Assembly: GCA_002869185.1 (NCBI GenBank)
Contig: PKTN01000009.1
Coordinates: 62,001-126,000 of the forward strand
Source of the DNA: Denitrovibrio sp.
Lineage (GTDB): Bacteria; Chrysiogenota; Deferribacteres; Deferribacterales; Geovibrionaceae
Reading direction: 5' to 3'
DNA length: 64,000 bases
Part shown: piece by piece, positions 1 to 8,813 of the stretch
Layout of the letters: every line of letters begins with the position of its first letter
How positions within the stretch are numbered: the stretch's first letter is position 1
Position numbers and translations under genes: made by a program
The notes under the pieces: model-generated
What the model saw: only the letters and a program-made list of their open reading frames with translations
Databases searched by the model: none
Told to the model about the DNA's origin: nothing

Positions 1-406
1 TATCAAATATGTTGTACCACACGGTGGTGCAGGTCGAGAAGTAAATGGTAAAAAGATATCCAACGTTGATGTATCTATGCCACAGGATTTTTGTGGAAAT
101 CTAAGGTGGGTATACAATCGCTATGGCCCTAAGTTCTCTTCCAGGTGGAGTGATGGTGGTCTTAGAAAGGCGAGAGATCCTGAGCGCATTGAAAAGTATA
201 ATATCGTCGATAACTTTTTATTAACTCTAAAAAAAGGTACTAGAAATTTTTGTTTAGTTCACCCCCAGAGGTGGGGATTTAACGTCGATACAGATGCTAA
301 TCCACTTCTATCAAAAGAAGAATGGTATCGTAGATTATGTACCACTCCTATAGAAGCTGAGATAAAGGTTAAAGAATCATTTTTGTCTAAAATCAAATTC
401 TGGTAA
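1..406 (+). CDS. C-terminal part of a polysaccharide deacetylase-like protein (partial)
   Basis: The frame is open from the first bases of the window (first full codon at 2) to a TAA at 404-406, so about 134 C-terminal residues are visible and the start lies outside. The fragment has an RWSDGG stretch and ends with a LVHPQRWG segment. Similar pairs, a short Ser-Asp-Gly-Arg-Trp-like motif followed by an (L)xHPxxW motif near the C-terminus, occur in polysaccharide deacetylase-like proteins of surface-glycan loci; this is recalled from family knowledge and not checked. It lies 47 bases before the exporter-like gene on the same strand, so the two may be cotranscribed. Without the N-terminal catalytic region the assignment is tentative. 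Confidence 0.4.
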   Translation, partial: IKYVVPHGGAGREVNGKKISNVDVSMPQDFCGNLRWVYNRYGPKFSSRWSDGGLRKARDPERIEKYNIVDNFLLTLKKGTRNFCLVHPQRWGFNVDTDANPLLSKEEWYRRLCTTPIEAEIKVKESFLSKIKFW

Positions 407-453
407 GATGTATAATAGCTATTCACTGAGTTCTAAACAGGAAGTTTAATACT

Positions 454-3069
454 TTGAACAAATTATCACAATATTTTAAACGTTTAAGTTGGTTTGTTAA
501 TGATTCAATCATGAGATATAAACTATTCTCATTGTCTGTGATAATCACAGCGATACTTGGAGTTATATTTCAATTTATAGTGTTTGGAGTGATACTTAAC
601 TATGTAAAACGTTTTGCTAGTGGGGCTCATATTACAATTCACTCTTATGGTCTTAATCTTGATATAGATCAACGTAAATCAATTTCGTTATTAATCTTCA
701 TGGTTGTAATGATTACGCTATCGCTTAGCTTATCAGCCTTGGTACTTTACTTTTCAAGATGGGGAACCATTAGGCTAGGTAGTAAGTACATGAATTTTAG
801 TATTGAAAGAATTTTTCGTTTATTGGCATCTGATAAGCTTGTAGATAAGACTATGTTATTTGATGCAGATATACCACGTGATAAATATATATTACGTCTA
901 ATCACTGGTGATTCGAGAATAGGTGGCAGAATAGTAAGGATGATTTTGGACACCACAGTGCCACTAACAACGTTTCTTATCGCATTTAGTGCTCTCGTGT
1001 ATATGCATTTTGTACTCACTATGGCTGTCGTATTCATATTATTATTCTATACTTTTGTGCAATATAAAATTACTCGTAAGGCGTCAAATCATACGTTAGT
1101 ATTTGATAAGCAGTCTCCAATAGTTAACAGAACATGTCGTGATATATTAGAAAGCTTTATGCTGCTCCCAGGAAGAGAGATGTTTCATGATGATATGATT
1201 GACGACATAATGAAATCTGAATCTCTTAAGAAATATACCGAAAGCTATGATGGAAGAATAAGTACAATTATTGATAGTAAGCTTGCTAGTGGACTTTTTA
1301 CAGCTCCAATTATTGCTACAGTAATTCTTTTATTAGGTCTAGAAATAATTGAGACAGGAACAGGCTGGGATACGCTTGTTGTATATATACTTGCATTAAG
1401 GTTTGCAATGATCAGTATGCAGTCCGTATTTAGCCAGATAACGTCAGTTAATAGATTTTATTCACAGATGAGAAGACTGTATCACTTTGTTAAAAGTTTC
1501 GAAAAGAGTGATGACGTGAAACAAGTGGATACTACAGAGTATAATGTGCATTGTGATGATAAGTTACTTAAAGGCTCACTTACTGATTACAAAATACATG
1601 AAAGTATGCGTATTGCACTTGTTACACAGGCCACACCTAACAGATATTCAATAGCTGATAGTCTGTGTTCGATACTTGGAGAAGGCTCCTTAGAGTATAA
1701 TAGTGCCATTCACAGGACAACATTTGTTACCGAGAGGATGCCTTGCCCTAATGGTAGCCTGCGGGAGTTACTTAGGATACAAAGTAACCAAACTATTAAT
1801 GATCTTAATTTGCCTCCAAATATAATTAGTATACTTGCTGCGAACGACCTTACTGATATAAATATAAAAATTACTGAAGAACAATGGAGTGGGCTTAGCA
1901 AAAAGATACGATTTGTTATATCTATTTTGATCGCTTTACGTTCCGATCATCAGTGGATATTTGTTGATTCTATAGCGCTAGAGTTTTTGAATTTTGCTAT
2001 GGTGAATCTAGTTAATAATACATCAGATGGAAAGATCATAGTGGTCATTTTCAATGATGAATATGACAGTATTGGAAAGATGAATGAAGAGCTTGTTATT
2101 GTCGCAGATGAACACTCAATATTAGGAGCAGGAGATAAAGAGTGGTTTGAAAGCATAAAAGAGCATAGTATAGTCGCTAAGTTACGAACAATAAAAAGAA
2201 GAGTTATGCCCGATGTCCTTAGAGATTCCGAAGACTACGAGAGCGAACATAAAGAGCTTTATGACGATATTCTAGAAGAGTCAAAAGAAGTCGATATTAA
2301 AGAGAAATATGAAATTAACTATGCCACACACAATCATATGCTAGAAGGGGCAGATGCGTCCTTAACTTTGGTACCAGGGAACATCGTAGGGCTAGTGATG
2401 CCTGCAAGTTCTAATAGTAGCATACTTGAAAATCCATATGCACTTGGTGATAGCCTTATGGCAATTGTTGGAGGGGATAAAACATTGTTAGGTAGTGTAT
2501 ATCCCGCTGCGGTGTTTATTGATGAAAATGCTGAAAATCCAAATTGTTCGCTTCGAGAGTACTTACAAATGAACAATGAAGAGACATTACAAGATATTGG
2601 TTTTACTAATAGATATATTAATAGAATGAAGAAATTGAATTTTACAAATATAGATGAGCCAATCAGTGATAATATTTGGGGTAATTCCGGAAGGCGTTTA
2701 ATATTCATTTTAAAGGTTGTCTCTGCATTGAGGTCTGAGAAACAATTTATATTCATAGATGCAAATTATTTAAGTCTTACGTTCAAAGGTTTTTCTGAAA
2801 TCTTTTATAAGTTAATAAAGGGTAAAATAATCATAGTTGTACACGGTAGTGATAATCAAAATATTGGAACATTTAATGAATCAAATATTATTGTAGTTCA
2901 TGACTCTATATGTTTGGGAGTAGGGTCTTTGGAATGGTATAACATAGCAAAAGAGAGTGTAAACCTTGCCGCCTTAGAGGAATTAAGTCGTTTTACAAGA
3001 GCTAAGGGTGATATTGAATATGATGAAAAAGACCAAGACGATGACTTTGATGATATGGAAGAGATGTAG
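454..3069 (+). CDS. ABC exporter-like membrane protein with two degenerate ATPase domains
   Basis: The start is a TTG at 454, nine bases after an AGGAAG ribosome site. Residues 1-330 contain about five or six hydrophobic segments arranged like an ABC exporter membrane domain. Two repeats resembling ABC nucleotide-binding domains follow. In the first (about 375-560) the P-loop position reads QATPNRYS in place of GxxGxGKS, the signature region reads WSGLSKK (about residue 477), and a Walker B-like IFVDS follows near 502. In the second (about 615-840) the P-loop position reads PASSNSSI, the signature region WGNSGRR, Walker B IFIDA near 766, and a switch-like VVHGS is kept. Both therefore lack the ATP-binding lysine. 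The tail is strongly acidic (DQDDDFDDMEE). The function is unknown; its place beside glycan genes suggests a role in export or assembly of surface polymer. A standard ATP-driven exporter is unlikely unless an intact ATPase partners it. Confidence 0.6.
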   Translation: MNKLSQYFKRLSWFVNDSIMRYKLFSLSVIITAILGVIFQFIVFGVILNYVKRFASGAHITIHSYGLNLDIDQRKSISLLIFMVVMITLSLSLSALVLYFSRWGTIRLGSKYMNFSIERIFRLLASDKLVDKTMLFDADIPRDKYILRLITGDSRIGGRIVRMILDTTVPLTTFLIAFSALVYMHFVLTMAVVFILLFYTFVQYKITRKASNHTLVFDKQSPIVNRTCRDILESFMLLPGREMFHDDMIDDIMKSESLKKYTESYDGRISTIIDSKLASGLFTAPIIATVILLLGLEIIETGTGWDTLVVYILALRFAMISMQSVFSQITSVNRFYSQMRRLYHFVKSFEKSDDVKQVDTTEYNVHCDDKLLKGSLTDYKIHESMRIALVTQATPNRYSIADSLCSILGEGSLEYNSAIHRTTFVTERMPCPNGSLRELLRIQSNQTINDLNLPPNIISILAANDLTDINIKITEEQWSGLSKKIRFVISILIALRSDHQWIFVDSIALEFLNFAMVNLVNNTSDGKIIVVIFNDEYDSIGKMNEELVIVADEHSILGAGDKEWFESIKEHSIVAKLRTIKRRVMPDVLRDSEDYESEHKELYDDILEESKEVDIKEKYEINYATHNHMLEGADASLTLVPGNIVGLVMPASSNSSILENPYALGDSLMAIVGGDKTLLGSVYPAAVFIDENAENPNCSLREYLQMNNEETLQDIGFTNRYINRMKKLNFTNIDEPISDNIWGNSGRRLIFILKVVSALRSEKQFIFIDANYLSLTFKGFSEIFYKLIKGKIIIVVHGSDNQNIGTFNESNIIVVHDSICLGVGSLEWYNIAKESVNLAALEELSRFTRAKGDIEYDEKDQDDDFDDMEEM

Positions 3070-3183
3070 TGTAGCTTTTATTGTAATGAATATAAAATGT
3101 TTAGTTTTATTCGAGATGAGGTGTTTAAGTGAAAAAGGCTAGTGTGGAAAAATATGTGCTGAGGTATGGTCCGAGATGCTGCT

Positions 3184-4065
3184 TTATGGGCGAAGATTTT
3201 TTACATCATTTACCATTGAATCAAAATACTTAGAGCAGGCATTGAATGAGCTTAGTACTAGTCTGATTCTACAACTAACTCTTTTCTTCTTTTTGTATAT
3301 AGGTGTTTTGATAGCTGCCAGAACCATATAAAATGGAGTTTTCCAAAATGGAAGAAACGTTTTCTTCTTATAGCCATGATAGCTAACAGCATAGCGTTTT
3401 TTTCTTTCATTAATATTTTCTTTTTGAGATCTTATTCTGAAGTACTGAACAGTATTTTTAACATGTACAATACGCCCCATTATAGCTGTTTGACATAGCA
3501 CAACGGTGATGCTTCCGAAGAATTTTTTATCTATAAAGGTTGATTTGAGGACATTACTTCTATATATCCCATAGAAGTGATATTGACCTAACCACATACT
3601 GAGATTAAAGCGTATGACAGGGTCTGATATACCTGCCATATCAAAGAATCTAACCTCTCTGTTATCTTTATTTCCATTATCATCCTTTAGGTAGATATCT
3701 CCATGGACTAGTGCAATCTGGTCGCTCTGCATAATCTTGAGAAGACATTTTTCTACATAGTCCTCATCCCATAGGTCATGTCCGCCTGCAATCATAACAT
3801 AGTCTGTATCAACCTTCTTAATTAAAAAAGCAAAATTATCTACAGCACCTATATTTGTTTCTTGACGATAAGCCAAGAACCTTCGATCGTTGGCAGTCAT
3901 TTTTGAAACAATATCATAAGTATTATCTGTCGAGCAGTTATCTGAAATTAAAACCTTGAAATTACTATTTGTTTGGTTTGATATGGACTCTAATGTTTCC
4001 TCAATAAAAATTCCCTCATTATATACAGGGACAATTATTGTAAGGTTTATATTGGTATTTTCCAT
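3184..4065 (-). CDS. Family 2 glycosyltransferase
   Basis: The 293-residue protein begins with a GT-A fold of family 2: IIVPVYNEG near the N-terminus, then SDNCSTDNT, the usual nucleotide-binding strands, and later a short acidic loop (IAGGHDLWDED) in the position of the metal-binding DxD region. It should transfer a sugar from a nucleotide donor to a lipid-linked or glycan acceptor at the cytoplasmic face of the inner membrane. It is the last gene of the minus-strand operon that starts near 15791 and follows the methyltransferase at 4074 by 8 bases. The C-terminus is basic (KKKKR near residue 258). Donor and acceptor cannot be told from sequence. Confidence 0.85.
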   Translation of the reverse strand: MENTNINLTIIVPVYNEGIFIEETLESISNQTNSNFKVLISDNCSTDNTYDIVSKMTANDRRFLAYRQETNIGAVDNFAFLIKKVDTDYVMIAGGHDLWDEDYVEKCLLKIMQSDQIALVHGDIYLKDDNGNKDNREVRFFDMAGISDPVIRFNLSMWLGQYHFYGIYRSNVLKSTFIDKKFFGSITVVLCQTAIMGRIVHVKNTVQYFRIRSQKENINERKKRYAVSYHGYKKKTFLPFWKTPFYMVLAAIKTPIYKKKKRVSCRIRLVLSSFNACSKYFDSMVNDVKNLRP

Positions 4066-4073
4066 ATCTAGGT

Positions 4074-4946
4074 CTACTTAACCAAAAGCCCTTGACCTGT
4101 TGGTAAGGTGTAGATAGATCGACCGAATCCAGAAGCTATTTCATCAAGAGAATCTCTCTGTACTTGATGCTTTGGAAACCCATAGTCGTCAAAAATAATA
4201 AGTCCTCCATTGCTAAGTTTTGGCCAGACATATTCTAATGCTGCAACTTCTGGTGCTGCACAGTTCATATCTATTGAGCAGTATGATACCTTATCTAAAT
4301 TTTCAATTTCTGGAAGTACATCAGGGACAGCCCCTCTTATAGGTTTGACATTATCATATTTAGAGAATCGGTTTGAAACTTCATCCCAGCAATCTGGGTA
4401 TCTGCCATCAGCAACAATATTCAATTCTTGTTCTTTCTCAGAGATGTAGTCTTCTACAAGACCTTGGTATGTATCAACTAAAAAAAAGTTTTTATCAGTC
4501 TTTTCGAAATTTGTATATGAGATTACGGCGGTAGATAGTCCACCTCTATCAACTCCAAATTCTATGAAGTCTCCTTCAATATTCATTGCGTGTTCTGCAG
4601 CCCAACAAACGGTGTAACATCTCCAGCGAATATCTCGTCCCCAGTTTGAAATAGCCTTAGCCGAAGAGTATGCATCTATAAATCTTTCGCTCTCCATCGA
4701 GTGGGTGCTTGCTCTAGTCCCGAATAGGTCTTCAATATATGTTAATGGACCAGGAACAATATCCATCTTATGTCCTCTAGGGTTTGTAATGATTTTTTTT
4801 ATAAGTTCGGCTTTAAATTTAGCGACTCTTTTCCCTCTATTGTCATTATCAGCAAGAGAGCTGTGATAAGACATCAATAGATCAGCAACTTTTGAGGAAA
4901 GTTCTTCTAGTTCTTCTTGTTGTTTACCTGTTAATGAAAATGCCAT
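4074..4946 (-). CDS. TylF/MycF-family O-methyltransferase
   Basis: The 290-residue protein has a Rossmann methyltransferase core starting near residue 125: GDFIEFGVDRGG is motif I, FFLVDTYQG follows, then an acidic metal-site region with SIDMNC, and GGLIIFDDYGF near the end. This pattern is that of the TylF/MycF sugar O-methyltransferases, which use S-adenosylmethionine and a divalent metal, the metal bound by the paired Asp of IFDDYG. The N-terminal 100 residues are helical and less conserved. It lies in the glycan operon between a glycosyltransferase and a CmcI-type methyltransferase, so methylation of a glycan residue or of its nucleotide precursor is likely. The exact hydroxyl acted on is unknown. 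Confidence 0.8.
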   Translation of the reverse strand: MAFSLTGKQQEELEELSSKVADLLMSYHSSLADNDNRGKRVAKFKAELIKKIITNPRGHKMDIVPGPLTYIEDLFGTRASTHSMESERFIDAYSSAKAISNWGRDIRWRCYTVCWAAEHAMNIEGDFIEFGVDRGGLSTAVISYTNFEKTDKNFFLVDTYQGLVEDYISEKEQELNIVADGRYPDCWDEVSNRFSKYDNVKPIRGAVPDVLPEIENLDKVSYCSIDMNCAAPEVAALEYVWPKLSNGGLIIFDDYGFPKHQVQRDSLDEIASGFGRSIYTLPTGQGLLVK

Positions 4947-4963
4947 TTATCGCCTCACAAAAA

Positions 4964-5713
4964 TTATTTAACCTTTCTTAAGTAGCCACTCGGAGCAACA
5001 GTGATGAGTAGTTTTTGCTCGAGGATAGTATCAATTTCAAAATTATCATTATCTTGTAAGTATTCAAATACTGCTGTCTTAGGATTGTCTCCTATCCCCC
5101 ATGGCCTGTCAGAGAAAGTATTTTCTGGGAGATCTTCCACAATAGTATCAAATACAACACAGTAACTACCTTTGCTGACAAGTGGAGCGTAAGCTTTGAG
5201 CTCTTGTAAGACATGCTCATGTGTATGGTTACTATCTAAACATACAAGTATTTTCTTGCCATGTTTAGCAAATGTTTTAACCTTGTCAACCATTTCTGGG
5301 GCTATACTGGAACCTTCATACATTGTTATTTTTTTTGATAATGGATGAGTTTCTATCGCCTGCTTATTATGATCTCTTATGTCGATATCTATACCAAGCA
5401 CTTGTCCTGACTCTATCTCTCCGCACGCTTCTAATATTGCTAACATTGAGGCAGAGAAGATTAATGATCCACCATGTGCAATGCCAGTCTCAATAATCAT
5501 GTCAGGCTTTACTTCCCATATTATCTCTTGTAGAGCAACCATGTCTTGAGGATACTGAATGATAGGTCTACCGCACCATTCGAAGTTATAAGAGTACATA
5601 GAATCTATAGTAGTATTTCTAAAGTTCTCAGTACTTGATTGTAGCTGCGAATTTTCAGCATAGCTGTTAATGCGTTGCTTGCGTTCTTTTATGAATTGAT
5701 CTGAAGGATTCAT
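4964..5713 (-). CDS. CmcI-type (cephalosporin hydroxylase family) methyltransferase
   Basis: The 249-residue protein matches the CmcI/rhamnosyl O-methyltransferase family, often labelled cephalosporin hydroxylase. The visible motifs are IIETGIAHGGS (SAM site), VLGIDIDIR, GKKILVCLDSNHTHEHV with the metal-binding Asp and His residues, and CVVFDTIVEDLP. Members in polysaccharide clusters are thought to methylate sugar hydroxyls, with SAM and a divalent metal. It is separated by only 17 bases from the upstream-facing TylF gene at 4074 and by 20 from the next gene, in the same operon. True hydroxylase activity is unlikely, because the fold is that of a methyltransferase. Confidence 0.8.
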   Translation of the reverse strand: MNPSDQFIKERKQRINSYAENSQLQSSTENFRNTTIDSMYSYNFEWCGRPIIQYPQDMVALQEIIWEVKPDMIIETGIAHGGSLIFSASMLAILEACGEIESGQVLGIDIDIRDHNKQAIETHPLSKKITMYEGSSIAPEMVDKVKTFAKHGKKILVCLDSNHTHEHVLQELKAYAPLVSKGSYCVVFDTIVEDLPENTFSDRPWGIGDNPKTAVFEYLQDNDNFEIDTILEQKLLITVAPSGYLRKVK

Positions 5714-5733
5714 GGCTTCTCCTTAAAAGTTAC

Positions 5734-6483
5734 CTATACGACACAGTACGATACATAAGAATCAAAAGGAAATCTTTCGATTTTGATGTTATTAAATCCT
5801 AAGAATTCCTCTACAGCACGTGTTTCACCTGGAAACATTTTAGCATTAAGTTCATCAAAAACGATAATTGAACCTTTAGGCATTCTCGGGTAAAAAACTT
5901 CTAATGCTTTCAGAGTTGGTTCGTAGAGGTCTACATCGAGATAAAGCAAACTAACGACCAAATGGGGGTTTTCTTCAACATATTTTGGAGCTGTCACGCA
6001 TAAATCACCTTTTATCAGCTCTACTTTCTCTATATGATTAAGTGGACGATTTAAATCGTAAACTTCTACACCTTTTTGAACATCGTCATAGTTTAAACCT
6101 GTTAGGCCACCTGTTTTGAAATGAGAAGATGTTCCTCCCTTCTTATCTTTATCATGTATGTCAACAAAGCCTTCAAAAGTGTCGAAACCGATAATCTTTC
6201 TTGTGTGGTTAACTGGTTCAAAAATGGAGCTGAGTTTTGCCCATGAAAGTGTTCCAGCACCATGAAGTACTCCACATTCGACTATAGAGCCATTAATGTT
6301 AACTATTTTTTTGAATATTTCGTATTTGGTAAAGAACTTAGCTATGCTCTGCCTGCTAGCGTATCTAGGGAAAGCATCAATCTTTTCGATTAAGTCAATT
6401 TGATCTTTTTCAAATAGCTCACTCGTGGCACTGAATTGATTAAGGTCGTTTGAGCTTTGATTTTTCTGTTCGCGTGATTTCAT
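5734..6483 (-). CDS. TylF-like class I SAM-dependent methyltransferase
   Basis: The 249-residue protein has SIVECGVLHGAGTL as SAM motif I, then IIGFDTFEGF, VSLLYLDVDLYEPT and GSIIVFDELN, an arrangement that matches TylF/MycF-related enzymes. The acidic LDVDLYEP and FDELN residues would bind the metal. It overlaps the radical SAM gene by 4 bases (start and stop codons share ATGA), so translation of the two is probably coupled. Many members in O-antigen loci are annotated only as sugar methyltransferases, and the substrate here is unknown. Confidence 0.75.
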   Translation of the reverse strand: MKSREQKNQSSNDLNQFSATSELFEKDQIDLIEKIDAFPRYASRQSIAKFFTKYEIFKKIVNINGSIVECGVLHGAGTLSWAKLSSIFEPVNHTRKIIGFDTFEGFVDIHDKDKKGGTSSHFKTGGLTGLNYDDVQKGVEVYDLNRPLNHIEKVELIKGDLCVTAPKYVEENPHLVVSLLYLDVDLYEPTLKALEVFYPRMPKGSIIVFDELNAKMFPGETRAVEEFLGFNNIKIERFPFDSYVSYCVV

Positions 6484-7640
6484 TTTGCACCAGCCTCTTT
6501 TTTTCTGTCACTTGATATAAGCGTATTAAGTTTTTGACCACCAGAATGTACATTTAGTCCATGCGACTCTATCTTTTGTAATGCATACTGGTATCGCTTT
6601 TCTTTCTCTTTTGAGTCTATTTGTGGTAAATTCATTTTATAAATTGGAGCATTATTTAGTAGTTCAAATTTATAAATAGCTATTTCTGCAAAATGTTCTA
6701 AGCAAAAATTTACTGATTCTACTACATCTTCTAAGGTTTCATTTGGGAAACCTATCATTATATCAGTCTTAAGGTATATATTTGGATTCTTAGTTTTAAT
6801 ATCTGCAATTACATCAGCAACATCACAAGCTTTGTAGTATCTTTTCATTAATGTTAATAAATCACTATTTACCGTTTGTATAGGTGTTTGTAACTCAGTA
6901 ACACGTTCATCTTGCAGTTGATTAGTAAGGTACTCTTTATCTGTAAAAAGCCCTTCAGGGTTAAATTGAGAAATTCGGTACTCGATATCTTTTCGTGATA
7001 TTTTTAGTATCTCTTTGAGTAAGTATGCGAAACTCTTTCCATTATAATTATAGCAAGCAGTGTCAGTTCCTGTCAGGTATATTGTTTTTATGCTCTCATC
7101 TGAATTATACTCTTTAATCCTTTTTAATATCCCTTCTGGTGAGTATGAAAAAGCACAACCTACACCAAGCTTATGTGGGCAGTATGTGCAATCGAAAGAA
7201 CAGCCAAATGTTATTCCGAGGAACTTTTTGGAAGGGTCAAATATACGATATTCGTCTTTATTCTTAAATTCACCTGGTAAAATAATATCATCAAAATTAT
7301 CTATATCAACGCCAGTGACATCTTTGACCAGACTTGCGGCATCCCACGATGAGAAGAGCTTATCTGCATTTAGTTCATCAGGGTTCACAGTACACATACA
7401 GCCATATGCATATAGCGGTTTCTCAGATTTATTATCAGTAATCTTTTTTATGGTACGAGCTTCATCAGCTTTAAAAGCAGAACAAGTACCTATGACTGAA
7501 ATGTCTGCATTTGAAGAGTTGTCTACGATTGATGCACCGGTGCTTTCCAGAGCTAGTTTTATCTTATGCATTTGTAGACGCAATACAGTGCACATTCCCT
7601 CTGGCTCAGTAATGAAAATTTTTTGTTTTCGTCTATGCAT
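6480..7640 (-). CDS. Methylthiotransferase-like radical SAM enzyme without TRAM domain
   Basis: The 386-residue protein is built like a methylthiotransferase of the MiaB/RimO/MtaB group. The N-terminal UPF0004-like domain carries the three expected cluster cysteines (C17, C53, C81, with C83 as a neighbour), and the radical SAM domain has C147-x3-C151-x2-C154. The later IMIGFPNET segment is typical of the family. It ends at about residue 386 without the 60-residue TRAM domain that tRNA-modifying members use to bind RNA. It sits inside a glycan operon and overlaps the downstream methyltransferase by 4 bases. Known relatives insert a methylthio group with two Fe-S clusters; here a non-tRNA substrate such as a sugar or small molecule is possible but unproven. 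Confidence 0.75.
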   Translation of the reverse strand: MHRRKQKIFITEPEGMCTVLRLQMHKIKLALESTGASIVDNSSNADISVIGTCSAFKADEARTIKKITDNKSEKPLYAYGCMCTVNPDELNADKLFSSWDAASLVKDVTGVDIDNFDDIILPGEFKNKDEYRIFDPSKKFLGITFGCSFDCTYCPHKLGVGCAFSYSPEGILKRIKEYNSDESIKTIYLTGTDTACYNYNGKSFAYLLKEILKISRKDIEYRISQFNPEGLFTDKEYLTNQLQDERVTELQTPIQTVNSDLLTLMKRYYKACDVADVIADIKTKNPNIYLKTDIMIGFPNETLEDVVESVNFCLEHFAEIAIYKFELLNNAPIYKMNLPQIDSKEKEKRYQYALQKIESHGLNVHSGGQKLNTLISSDRKKEAGAK

Positions 7641-7684
7641 TTTTGCCTCTTGAAAGATAAAAATGAAATGATTTGGTTGTGATT

Positions 7685-8794
7685 CTAATCCTCTCCAATG
7701 GTGTAGATAAGCATATTAGTATCTTTTACCATCTCAATAATTTCAAGCTTATAGTTCTCGTTCATAATTAAAATGTATTCAATTTTATTTTTATACATGA
7801 TTCTCTTAGCTTCTTCAACTCCTATAACTTTGTGCCCTGTTTTTCCAATAAATTTATGTTGCTTATTGTGATTGATATCAATGATATATTCGCAAAGTTT
7901 TCTGTCATTATCAAATAGGTTTAGGAACGAGACACCCTTAGCTCCTGCACCCCATACTATACATTTGTTTTGATTAATCATTTTTTTATATTTTTCGAGA
8001 TCAGAAAAATGCTGAGCACCATAGAGTTTAGGTGGTTGTGAGATATCTGGAGTTACTCTTAAGTCTTCTAAGCTAGCTAAAATTCCGAGATATTGCCCAT
8101 TAAATAAATTAAAGATTTCTACTTTACTAAAGATTTTACAGAAGGTATTAGCTGAGAAATAGTTGCAGTGTTCATAAAAGATGTCCCAAAATGCATTCTT
8201 GGAAGCTATCCATTCAAAATCGGGGACTTCTATAAATATCTTACATTCCTTATTTACGATACATGCAAGTTGTTTTAAGAAACTGTGTGGGTCATTAATA
8301 TGTTAAAGTGTGTGCCTGAGAATGATAAGGTCAGCATCAATATCTTTGTGGTTTATGTTAAAATACTCTTTGGTAATTTTTGGGTTGTTCCCCTCGTATG
8401 CAGGATCAAAGCCGTGGATATTATTAAATCCTTGGAGTAAGAGTTTTTCAAAGAAGTCTCCTTTGCCTGTACCAATCTCTACAATTGTGGCATCAAAAGA
8501 GAAGTTTGTTGTGATAATGTCGATGACTGAATCTACATGGTGGCTGAAAAAAGATGAGTGCCCTTGCTCATTATCATATGATTGATCGTATTGAATCATA
8601 TCTGGAATAAAAGTGGAGTTAAATACGAAACCACAGGTTCTGCACTGGGTGAGAACTATATCTGCCGTCTTAATCTCTTTTGCCTCTTCATATGAAGGGT
8701 AAAGAAGATTTTGCATTATCGGTACCCTTTCAGCTTCATATAGGGTGTCTAGCTTATCGTTGCGACAAATAGGGCATGATTTCATGAGTAACAC
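7685..8794 (-). pseudogene. Sugar C-methyltransferase interrupted by an in-frame stop
   Basis: Read through one TAA at 8303-8305, this is a single 369-codon frame. It contains an N-terminal zinc site (CPIC near residue 7 and CRTCGF near 55), a SAM domain (VEIGTGKGDFF) and a C-terminal domain beginning IVWGAGAKG, the three-domain plan of TylC3/KijD1-type sugar C-3-methyltransferases. The stop is codon 164 and falls where the family has Glu in the motif LEH: here RHTL-stop-HIND. GAA to TAA would explain it by one base. No frameshift is seen and the rest looks intact. Such enzymes methylate 4-keto sugars, which fits the CDP-glucose dehydratase genes upstream in the operon. It is either a dead gene, a sequencing error or a read-through gene. 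GTG at 8794 or ATG at 8785 could be the start. Confidence 0.75.
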
Positions 8795-8813
8795 ACTCTT
8801 AATAAAGATATTT

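Noticed and set aside
3129..3233. A 34-codon plus-strand frame with a GATGAGG-like site before a GTG
   Set aside because: It overlaps the end of the glycosyltransferase gene on the other strand, has no recognisable motif and is too short to support.
4964..5713. Cephalosporin hydroxylase function, suggested by the family name
   Set aside because: The family name is historical; the sequence is that of a SAM-dependent methyltransferase and there are no beta-lactam genes nearby.
7060..7653. A 197-codon open frame opposite the radical SAM gene
   Set aside because: It lies wholly antisense to a gene with clear Cys motifs and has no family features.
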